64,000 nt of DNA from Tillus elongatus (taxonomy: Eukaryota > Arthropoda > Insecta > Coleoptera > Cleridae). The translations under genes and the position numbers were made by a program. This document shows, one piece after another, positions 54,816-64,000 of the stretch. Numbering within the stretch: position 1 is the stretch's first letter; every line of letters starts with the position of its first letter. The stretch is taken from NCBI GenBank assembly GCA_964006375.1, contig OZ023267.1, positions 33,103,266 to 33,167,265 of the forward strand, written 5' to 3'. The notes beneath the pieces are model-generated. The model made no database searches. It had not been told where the DNA came from and was given only the letters and a program-made list of their open reading frames with translations.

Positions 54816-55669
54816 AATTATAATTTCACACTAAAGGGGACAAACGTATTCAGGCGTTAAAAAAATGACCTTGTTGAAAACATATGAAATCTGTGCACTA
54901 TTGTTCGTCCAAATGTCAAAATAAAACACAAAAAACATACATTCATCAAGCTGGATTCGATCGCGTAACTTTTGGCTTAGGAGGCAAGGGCGATGTCCCA
55001 GGCGCCATCTAAGTATACTTCAAGTAACATTTTATTTTCGTGATCGGCTTCATGCCCGCGATATTATATTCAAAATATACATAATTAATTACAGAATTAG
55101 CAGAATTGCCATTGAAACACATTCCACGACTGTTTCGGTCTTATATGACGTCTTATGTTTAAGTTTAAAGATAAAAGAAACTATTTTAGAATCATTTTCA
55201 TAAAGACCTGGCTTGATTTTGTTTACATTCCTAGTATACTATACCACCAAATAATATATCTATGCTGCGTTAAAACTCTATTTGAGGCCGTTCATGCAAC
55301 TACAAATATAGTGTCTTTTAATAATTGATTGAATCCCCCAGTCAAATAACAATAATTTGGCAAATTTTTAATTTCATGTCGTCTGTCATTTTCCATAATT
55401 GCGGCCGAGAGTTCACGATTGTTGGTTCGGGTGGTATCTCTTATGGCTGGTATATATTAGTTTGGCTACCGTTGATGTATGGTTTATACCTGTTGTATGA
55501 ATCAATCTACGCGTGGCAGTTAACTACTTTGTCTGTCAGGTATTGGACTTTAACTACTAAGTCGTCTCAATGCGTGTCTTTACTTTGGAGAAAACTGTAA
55601 ATATTTTGTACCAAATTACATAAAATTCACAAAAAAGATGTATTTGCACTATTTCTAGCCACATGTAAA
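54816..55669. other. Unassigned sequence
   Basis: No gene recognised. The 91-codon frame at 55325-55600 has a hydrophobic stretch (WYILVWLPLMYGLYLLY) but no family match I know. Confidence 0.35.
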
Positions 55670-56145
<476 letters not shown>

Positions 56146-56352
56146 ATAAGGTATGGGCATTTAAAAAATGCTTGATACCACTGCATCTCACAAGAGGGCA
56201 CGGGACCAAAATATTTGTGGGTTAAAGGAAATCTATTAAATACCATAAACAAATGTTATTTTTCTTGGTGCATATATAATTTTCGTAAAAAAAACTGCAT
56301 GATCATTTGTATAAATATTTACTACCATAATGCAGTTGCTGTGTCCAGACTT
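56146..56352 (+). mobile_element. Foldback right-terminus fragment
   Basis: Ends CTACCATAATGCAGTTGCTG followed by TGTCCAG, the family's right end. The preceding sequence is strongly diverged. Confidence 0.55.
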
Positions 56353-56892
56353 TTCGTTATATTGCACTGGTTATTTTAATCGGTATATATCTTTTTTATC
56401 GGCTTTTTAATTGAAATTTTATTTTAATCACCACAGGAGCAACCCTAAATACAGTTCCTAAATCCAAAGAGCAATAATTTCTGCATCGACAGACAAAAAG
56501 CTTGCGGATTTAGCAGTTAAACCAAGATTAGAATACTGCGAACAACTTATTCCTATAAAGATTAAAAAATGTAATCGTTAGACATTCGAGTTGTAATTTG
56601 CATTCCACAAAAGGATAGCGGAATTATTTTTTCTTTTGATGGGGAACCTTCATCAGTGAAACTATGGCTTTCACCGGTCGAAGCTGCCTAATCCATTGTT
56701 TACGGGAAGATTCTCGCATTCATCATATTGTACCAAACTAATTACAGATTATTCTGAAAGAAAGAAGGAGCTCTTCAAAGCAGGAAAAGAATTGCTTAAT
56801 GTGCATTTTTCGTGGATTCCTCTTAGGTGTTCTTTAGTAATTATTTTTATGTAAATTATTGTAGGCTGGAAAAATTAGAAATAAATCTTTTA
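56353..56892. other. Unassigned sequence
   Basis: No gene or shared repeat recognised. Confidence 0.4.
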
Positions 56893-56987
56893 TTGTTAGC
56901 GAATTTTTGTGGAAAAAATTCCCCTATCGTCCTAACGAGGAGAGTGCTACTTTAGGAGTGTTAACAAATGTCTTCAAATGTGTTATA
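56893..56987 (+). mobile_element. Foldback left-end fragment
   Basis: Hairpin-like TTAGCGAATTTTTGTGG / AAAAATTCCCC and GTCTTCAAATG, ending at TATA where a mariner-type terminus begins. Confidence 0.55.
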
Positions 56988-58084
56988 CAGTGTGTCCAAG
57001 ATAAGGAGAGATATGGGGATCTCCAAATTGGTAGCAGATACAGACTTGATTAGATAAAAGAAAAGTTGCGCACTCAAAAGCCCAACAAATTGGCGGTTAG
57101 GCATCTTAAAAAAAATTGTTTTCGAGATATTTTAAAAAATTTGGATTTTTCGATTTAATATCTTATTTTTTTCTGGTCTTAATGGTGAACCAACATGAAT
57201 ACCGATAACACTTCTTACAGCAGCTTTTAAGTTTCTTTCACGTAGCATTGCTAGTATTTGAATCCGACGTTTCGTCTTTGCGAGACAATCATCAACCTTT
57301 TTTTTTAAATACGGGTACACGTTTTCTGATATCATATTCTGAAATCCCTTTTTATTCCAAATTTACTTTGTGGTTTAGTGTCATTTGAGTATTTTTTTAG
57401 ACCTTAATCAAGAAAAATTCTATTACAGACCACTTCATAGCTTTTAAACTTAGGTACTAAACCACTAGCTATAAATTAACTCTTTATGTCATTTAGGCGT
57501 TTTACAATAACCCAATGGATGAATTGACGCAATAATTTAATGGAATAACCACAGAGCAAATCAACCTAAATTTAAAAGACAACAGTATGCTTTAGAAAAT
57601 AAATGGAGGTGAGAATAGCCGTGTTTGGATTAACAGTAACATTAATTTTTGACACATTAATTTCTTGTTTAATTTATTGTGTAATCATTAGTAACGATCT
57701 CTAGTAAATGTTTCTTAACGAAGAAAAGTTTGACATGTTGGCATTTTTCATTGCATCCAACAGCAGTCGTTCTGTTGCGGATGGTCTGTATTTGAAAAAA
57801 AATTCGAAAAAAAGACAGCTGCATAAAAGCAGTTACAGCAAATTAGTGACAAACCTTAAATCATATGGTTCTTTTAAAAAACGTGTAGCTTCTCGGCAAA
57901 AGCCCAGCAATGAGGAAGCAGTACATGTTTTGTTAGCAGTTATCGAAGATCCCGGTACATCAGTTCGGCGGATTGAATCAAATGTTGGTATATGAAAATC
58001 AACGGCACATTTTATTTTATGAAAACAAAAATTACATCCCTACCAGTACAGAATATGTCAAGGATCCAGGCCAGGTGATTTAGA

Positions 58085-59838
58085 ACGGCGTTTTATTATT
58101 TATTTTTATTTCAACGACACACCATGAGAGCTCACAGCCTAAATATTATCGTACCGTCAGTGTCGAGAACAAAGAAAGAGGCAACTTCTTAATTCTGGAC
58201 TTGAAGGTTTGGAGGTTCGGAGGAGAAGGAAAAACATATGCCGGCAACGAATTCCACAACTTGGAAGTCCTCGGGACAAAAGAGATGGCATAACACAACT
58301 GCATTTAGATAGTGCTCATTTAAAAACAGATATAAATTTGGTCGTTTGTATAGTAATTCGACATTTTTAGATAATAGATTAGACACAAACAGAGAGACAA
58401 CAAACTGACGAATGTTATTTTGACAACGAATCCTGACTGTTGAAAGTCATGGCGATCTAGCAGTTTTATTGCTAGATGTTTCTATTATTCAATACTGTCA
58501 TTATTCTGTTCTTTTTCTTATGAGTCCAAAACCGTTTAAAATAGGTATAACATCACATAATACTGTTAGATAGAGAGTTAGCAAATCCTTCGGGTTTCGC
58601 TATAAAATACAGGCTGTTCCATTTAGAGTTTCCGCATAACTTGCATTTTAATGTTCTTTTTTTGTATTTCAACAACACACCACGAGGGCTCACAGCCTAA
58701 ATACTATCATACCGTGGGTGTCGACAAGGAGGAAAGAGGCAACTGGTTAATTCTGGACTTGAAGGTTTGTAGGTTCGGAGAAGGAAAAACATGTGCCGGC
58801 AAGGAATTCCACAACTTGGAAATCCTCGGGACAAAATAGCGGGCATACCATAACTGCATTTAGATAGTGCTCATTAAACTTTGTGCATGTTCTAGAAATA
58901 ATTTTATTACAGTGGCCATACATGTAAAACAGATTTAAAATTTGTTCGTTTGTATAAGAATTCGACATTTTTAGATAATAGATTACACAAACAGAGAGAC
59001 AACAAACAGTCGAACGTTATTTTGACAACGAATCCTGACTGTTTAAAGTCATGGCGATCTAGCAATAAAACATATTTTTCAATACTGTCATTATTCTGTT
59101 CTTTTCCTTATGAGTCCAAAACCGTTTAAAATATGTATATCATCACATAATACTTTTAAATAGAGAATTAGCAAATCCTTCGGGTTTCACTATAAAATAA
59201 AAGCTGTCCCATTTAGAGTTTCCGCATAACTTGCATTTTAATGTTCTTTTTTTTTTATTTCAACAACACACCATGAGGGCTTACAGCCTAAATACTATCG
59301 TACCGTGGGTGTCGACAAGGAGGAAAGAGGCAACTTGTTGATTCTGGACTTGAAGGTTTGGAGGTTCGGAGGAGAAGGAAAAATATGTGCCGGCAAGGAG
59401 TTCCACAACTTGGAAGTCCTGGGGACAAAAGAGCGGGCATAACAAGATGTTCTATGTCTGGTGACCTGGACAGTAAAGGAGTGGATTCGCTATGTTCCCC
59501 TGGTAGATCTGTTGGGGGCAGCAGGTGGAGTAACTATGGAAGAAAGCTCATCTGAGCAGTGCCCGTGCAGATATCTATAAAAGAGAAAGAGAAGTCACCC
59601 CAACGGCACGTCGGTGAGCAAGGAATGGCAGCCTTTGGGTGAGGGTAGGGTCACCCATGAGATGTATAGCTCTCTTGTGAATGGAGTCCAGGATAGCGAG
59701 TGTAGAAGCGGCAGCGGCACCCCAGATGTGGGAGCAGTATTCCAGGTTTGGCCTTATTTGTGAAGTATAGGTATAGAGATTAGCTGGTGAAAAGTGTTTG
59801 CGACCCCGGAAGAGGAAACCTAATTTCTTAGCAGCCGA
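58085..59838 (-). mobile_element. Three tandem LINE 3' ends inserted in the transposase
   Basis: The LINE 3'-end signature (AACACACCA, GGAGAAGGAAAAACATGTGC, CAAGGAATTCCACAACTTGG) occurs at 58112, 58670 and 59261, offsets 558 and 591. Between them lies the same 3' flank seen at 31499-31756. The third unit extends further 5', to 59838. CGGCGTT (about 58085) and CGACGTT (about 59833) flank the array, and joining across them restores the transposase reading DLERRCSFCD. This suggests a 7-bp target duplication with one mismatch. Confidence 0.75.
58100..59838 (-). pseudogene. LINE RT C-terminal tails (three copies)
   Basis: Minus-strand frames repeat the tail seen at 31.8-32.0 kb (NLQVQN, LWNSLPAHVF-type words). 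The longest unit extends into the KKLGFLFRGRKHFSP and SQIRPNLEYCSHIWGAAAAS region, typical of the domain between RT and the C-terminus in CR1/jockey-like LINEs. No catalytic core is present. The copies differ by small indels. Confidence 0.7.
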
Positions 59839-60640
59839 CGTTGTTCATTCTGTGATACCAGGAAAATTTTAATTTTCCATCTCAAATAATATGGTCTGAC
59901 GAAAGCATGATTACTAATAATGGTATTTTTAATAAAATAAATGTCCATTATTGGTCCGAAACCAATCAACGCTGAAATAAAACGTCGATGCATCAACACC
60001 GTTTTGCTTTCATCTGGTATCATCGGTACAACGATTGTAGGATCGTTTCTTTACCAGCATGCCTTAACATTAGAACACTACATACATTTGCTATAAAACG
60101 ATTTAGAGGATGCTTTCGATAACAAGCCTCTGGAAAGAGTTTGCAACTGTTGCGTTTGGCAGGAGGGGGCAATTTCACGTAGTTCCACAACCGTCCGGGA
60201 ATATCTTTCAAGGAGGTTTCCAGATAAGGTAATCAGCACGTATTTGGAAACGTCCTGGCCAGCGGGCTCACCAGATATAACCCCGCTTGATTTCTTCGTA
60301 AAGAGATACGTTAAGAATAATATATACCAGACAATTTTTTCTACAGAACAAGATCTGGGGAGGTTAGTTCGGGAAGCATTTGCCAATATTACTCCACAAA
60401 TGTTGACTAGGGTTTTAAAATCGACAGTGCTATTTGCGCTTGGAAAATAGTGGAGGTTTACTTGAACATATTCTCTGAATTTGGTTGCTTTGTTCGTAAT
60501 CATTTGTAGTTTTTTTTTTAATGTTTAGGTCTTCGGGTTATGTAATTGTAATTCTATTTGTTCTGTGTTTATTCCATTAAATTATTGTTCCAATTCATCC
60601 GCTGGATTATTAAACGCCTAATTAACAAAGTGTCAATTGA

Positions 60641-61354
60641 CAAGGGACAAAGTTTGCGTCCAAAGCGCTAAATTTTAGCATGCGAATGTATATTAATAAA
60701 TAGAAAATTTAATGAAAGTGATTCAATTTGTTTAAAATCAATCTTTCATTATGTATAAATAATAAGCTTTCCATTATTCACGTGCACTGTATTTAAAATT
60801 AAAAGCCATATATCTCTCTCTCTCTCTCTCTCTCTCTATCTCCTAGTGTCTGACCACACGTAGCTATTTGCCACAGATGAGCGTGTACGCTTCACGCATC
60901 GCATAACCTCGAAATCGTCTCCACTGGTGCTAATTGCTAATACGTTATTAGGATCTTATAATATAAAACAACTAGGTACCTATATTCTAATACAAACGGT
61001 AAGTAAATAATAACCCTACTTTTAATTTTAACTTAACTTTAACAAATTGACTGTGTAGTATATTATGAATGTATCATCCTATAAAATAAATATGAAAGTG
61101 ATAGGTAAACTGCATGTAGATTGTAGATATTGTTTGTATCACCTAGTGAACTCTATACAGAATCAATGGTAGGTATTACCAAAGTGAACCAAATTATTTT
61201 AAGAAGAAATATACCTGCCTCAATCTAATACAGTAAGTACTTATAATATCTAGCTAGCTACTACAAAGTACATATATCCCTAGTTAAAATTATATAAACA
61301 GACGTTTAGGTTAAATTATTAAAATTTTATTTTCAAAATTTTGTATTGTTTATA
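60641..61354. other. Unassigned AT-rich sequence
   Basis: No gene recognised. It holds a (CT)n run. Confidence 0.4.
60813..60837. repeat. (TC)n microsatellite
   Basis: About 12 TC units. Confidence 0.9.
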
Positions 61355-62185
61355 TTTATTTCATTTTCAAAAAGTATGTATACAGCAATAGCAAATAAGT
61401 ATTGAAAAGAGTTCAAGTGTGCTTTGGTAGCGAATTTTCATAAAAATATTCCAAATGGTGATAACCCAATTTCCCATTAAACTAGAATCTTCAGCTTTTA
61501 CACAGAATAAAACCTATATAAAAGCAGCGTGGATACTAAATTTAAAAAATAACACAATGAGCTTCACAGATAATTTCAAATTTGTTTTCAAAAGCCTTTT
61601 TTGTTATTTTGTTTGCAGAAACTAGTTCGATTGAGTTGATTAAAACCAATCATTCAAGTAATTAATATGGAAAAATACTTACCTGCCACCTATAATTTCA
61701 TAGATGCATTCCGTTTGTAAATAAAAATTAAATTTTCGGTAAATTTACAGAATAGCACATGAAGGGTGTTTAAAAAAATATTTTAAGGAATATGCTTAGA
61801 AGCCCTTCTGGATGCCCAAACCACAAGAAGAATTTCTTGCAAATAGCCCACAAGAAAGTTACGAAAGTTACGGGGCCAAGAGTGAATAGCGGTGTTGGGC
61901 GGAGAAGAATATAAAAGGAAATGTGGGCAGAAAGTGTCAAAGAAACAGCTTAGTTGGACGTCTTTAAGCTGCCTTTATCCCATTTTGCAGCTATACCTCC
62001 TTAAAATCCTGTTTACCGCGTGCAGAACCGCTATATTCACCGCAGGTCCCGTAACTTTCTTAGGGGTTGCTCCAAAGGAATTTTTCTTGATTACATTGTT
62101 TTTGTTTATGCATTGAAGGTGATTGTAGGCATTCATAAGGGAAGGAGAACCCTGCGACGAAGCAGCGAACCAAGATTTTCAATTT
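61355..62185 (+). mobile_element. Divergent foldback right module with uninterrupted R block
   Basis: GTGTGCTTTGGTAGCGAATT at about 61418 opens a right-module relative. From about 61735 (CGGTAAATTTACAGAATAG) to 62185 it is homologous to the split R block of copy N. CCTGTTTACCGCGTGCAG (about 62008) is the site where the LINE at 37317 sits in copy N. Confidence 0.65.
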
Positions 62186-62284
62186 ATGTTTAAATGGTTA
62201 TCTCATTTAATTGTTTTAAATATTTTTCCAAAAATGATTTTGAGGTTGTCTTGTTTGTCAGTCTAACATAGTAAGCTGCAATAT

Positions 62285-62717
62285 TTTATCATATTCACAA
62301 AGTATGGGCACAGAAACCGTAAATAAGTGTTGCAAAGCGTTTGGGTGCTGCAAGTATGCTATGGTGGAAAATTTTCGTAAAAATATTTCATATACGATAG
62401 CTCAATACATTTCCCACTATAAGCTACAATTTTCAATCTTGAACCATAGTAACACCTATGTAAACGGACCGTGGGTACTAAATTAAAGAAAAATAAGATA
62501 ACTACAAATTTGTTTTAAAAAACATTTTTTGTTGTTTATTGTTTGCAAAAATGGATAGGTTGAGTAAAACAAAACCATTTAAGCAATTAATAAGGAAAAA
62601 ATACCTGCAATGTCTATAATTTAATAAGTACATTCCCTTTGTAAATAATTATTTTTTTCTGAGAAAGTTTTGTAACTTTAATAAAATTTGTAACACAATT
62701 TTTTTAAAGACACCTAC
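62285..62717 (+). mobile_element. Divergent foldback right module, cut by a LINE
   Basis: AGTATGGGCACAGAAACCG, GTATGCTATGGTGG and AAATTTTCGTAAAAATA mirror the unit at 61355. The interior matches the reverse complement of 14870-15030 (CAATTAATAAGGAAAAAATA, TTTTTTTAAAGACACCTACA). It ends where the LINE starts. Confidence 0.65.
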
Positions 62718-64000
62718 AGTATTGGTGGTAGGGTATTTATGTATGCTGACGACACTTCAATTGTTGTGAGTGGTAGGACTGTGGGGGACGTTGAGCAAAA
62801 AGCAAACTCGGTATTGCAGTGCTTTCAAGAATGGTGTTATAAAAACAGATTAATCATCAATTATCAAAAGACGGTCTATGTGGAAACACATAACGTACAC
62901 TCTAATGAGAAGCTCAAAAGTATTAATCTGCAGATAAATAATGGGGTTATAAGAAACGAAATCTGTGTAAAATTTTTGGGCATAGATGTTGGCAGTAGGA
63001 TGACATTCAGCTACCATATAGACAACGTATGTAAGAAACTCAATGGGGCCTTTTATGTAGTTATTAATCTTAAAAACAGCCTTAACACCACAAATCTATT
63101 AAATATATATTATGCAATGGTGTATTCTCGTCTGTCCCACAACATAGTGGTCTGCGGCCAGACAACAGAGATACATAGAGTCTTCGTTATTCAGAAGCGG
63201 ATTTTGAGAGTAATATTTAATCTGCCATACGGCCAGTCATGTCGTGATATATTTAAAAAGAATGGCATTCTGACTGTGGCATCTATATATTTGCTACGTT
63301 TACTGACGTATATACATACAAACAGAGACTCGTATATAAAAAATTATAATGTGCATCACTATCACACTAGAAGAGAAGGGACGTTTCACTTAAAGCTTCC
63401 TAGGTATGAATTTTACAAGAAGTCACCAGTTTACTCTGGCTGTTATCTTTATAACAGATTACCAGAGAATCTTAAAGGGGACTCGTCAGATTGGTTTATA
63501 AAAAGTTTGGAGAGCTATCTACTGAAACATTGTTTTTATAGCATCGGTAAATTTTTATCCATGACAAACTGCAAAAAAAAATTATCTGTATTTATGTGAT
63601 GTTTGTTTCTGGCGGTGTGATTATTTTTTACATTTATTTTATACTTGTATATATTGTGTATATATGTGTGGCTATTTTTAAATTCTTATTTAATTGTATT
63701 TTAGATTTTTTAGAGTATATCCATAAGATATTTCGATTAGTTCATTTTATAATTATATGAACCGGACCTTTTTAAATTCGATTTTGGAGTGTTTTAGGTT
63801 TATGAAAAGATTGTTAGATGATTGGAAATTTTGGACCTTTTAAGATTATGGTTTTTATTTTTGTAGAGGAATATGTCTGTTGTCTGTGATATCTGTGTTT
63901 GTTTTTCTTATATTATTGTATTTTTATCTAATCCTAACATCTCTTATCTACTGGATTTTGTAGCAAAAAGGCCAATAAAGATTCTTATTATTGTTATTTA
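62718..64000 (+). mobile_element. 5'-truncated jockey/CR1-like LINE, running to the window edge
   Basis: The LINE starts inside RT (GGRVFMYADD) and extends through a 286-codon frame and a T-rich 3' region to ATTCTTATTATTGTTATT at the right edge. It is related to, but clearly diverged from, the LINE at 37317-39746. Confidence 0.85.
62739..63599 (+). pseudogene. LINE reverse transcriptase C-terminal part (286 codons)
   Basis: MYADDTSIVVSG is the YADD catalytic box at the very start. WCYKNRLIINYQKT, VKFLGIDVGSRMTFSYHI, VIQKRILRVIFNLPYGQSCR and NGILTVASIYLLRLL follow in the same order as in the 554-codon frame at 37877. The frame ends naturally near the family's C-terminus (KHCFYSI), then TGA at 63597. 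The RT palm 5' of YADD, the fingers and the endonuclease are missing through 5' truncation, so the frame is a passive remnant despite being open. The ATG is the Met of the MYADD motif, not a real start. Confidence 0.9.

Larger units (their letters stand above)
57708..60450 (+). pseudogene. DD41D-type transposase split by LINE insertion; catalytic Asp changed
   Basis: The N-part (57708-58091) starts MFLNEEKFDMLAFF and has SYGSFKK and EDPGTSVRRIESNVGI, helix-turn-helix elements of the DUF4817 type, then KLHPYQYRICQ and DLERR. The C-part (59839-60450) has FCD, IIWSDESMITNNGIF (first Asp), WQEGAISRSSTTVREYL (second Asp position is Glu, GAG) and WPAGSPDITPLDFF (third Asp). Forty-one residues lie between positions two and three, the DD41D spacing. 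It ends FALGK and TAG. It is a separate family from the three copies at 11.7, 30.3 and 33.5 kb. Stops, frameshifts and the insertion make it inactive. Confidence 0.8.
56988..60640 (+). mobile_element. Second DD41D-type transposon, interrupted by a LINE array
   Basis: The left terminus CAGTGTGTCCAAGATAAGGA (56990) follows TA. The transposase lies in two parts (57708-58091 and 59839-60450) around a ~1.75-kb insertion. The right terminus was not identified, so the end coordinate is approximate. Confidence 0.65.

Noticed and set aside
55325..55600. 91-codon frame with a hydrophobic stretch
   Set aside because: No homology recognised and no supporting signals; hydrophobic stretches are frequent in AT-rich random sequence.
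57132..57335. 67-codon minus-strand frame resembling a transposase C-terminus (LKAAVRSVI)
   Set aside because: Similarity is too short and vague; no catalytic motif nearby on that strand.

Overview
This window looks like arthropod, probably insect, nuclear DNA. It is AT-rich and consists almost entirely of transposable elements in several nested layers. There is no operon-like coding. Open frames are short and broken, and the recognisable domains are LINE reverse transcriptase and RNase H pieces and Tc1/mariner (IS630-type) transposases. Candidate host exons carry splice-like borders and core promoter motifs. I cannot name the species.

The dominant component is one modular repeat family, called here the 'TA-core foldback element' (a label coined for this annotation). 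A full copy is about 1.33-1.43 kb. The left end is a short hairpin (TTAGTGAATTTTC paired with AAAATTCACTAA). Next come about 100 bp ending in CATATCCGGGGTCAGTTTC, a (TA)n array, two body blocks, and a roughly 320-bp right module with its own inverted ends (GGACGCAGCAAGTGCG ... CGCACTTGCTGCGTCC). More than 20 full, truncated, inverted or nested copies occur, and most of the 24 long (TA)n arrays are parts of these copies. Best copies: 24471-25853 (reverse, with a 5-bp target duplication), 41970-43303 and 50548-51975. Copy 20162-21795 has the flanks but no TA array.

Other mobile DNA is layered on this. Three copies of a DD41D-spaced mariner-type transposon with about 300-bp terminal inverted repeats lie at 11702-13556, 30343-31498 and 33515-35412, two of them placed inside TA arrays. 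A second DD41D-spaced transposon (56988 to about 60640) is split by three tandem LINE 3' ends, and a third transposase relic lies at 40578-41460. LINE pieces include a 5'-truncated jockey/CR1-like element with a nearly complete RT at 37317-39746, a related one running off the right edge (62718-64000), RNase H-bearing fragments (about 850-1980, 4079-4904, 6966-7704 and its duplicate), and an RTE/BovB-like relic (47941-48675). A tRNA-derived SINE is present three times. A 2906-bp tandem duplication (5768-8673 and 8674-11579) is almost perfect and has a 4-bp microhomology at its junctions.

Two places may belong to host genes. On the minus strand at 28744-29055 there is a candidate first exon: TATA box, initiator 29 bp downstream, 239-nt leader with one small uORF, a 24-codon signal-peptide-like start and a phase-1 splice donor. 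On the plus strand at about 52603-52833 there is a candidate last exon with splice acceptors, about 70 codons, a stop and a downstream AATAAA. Most of the window would then be intronic or intergenic repeat DNA. No complete host gene, rRNA, true tRNA or CRISPR array was seen.
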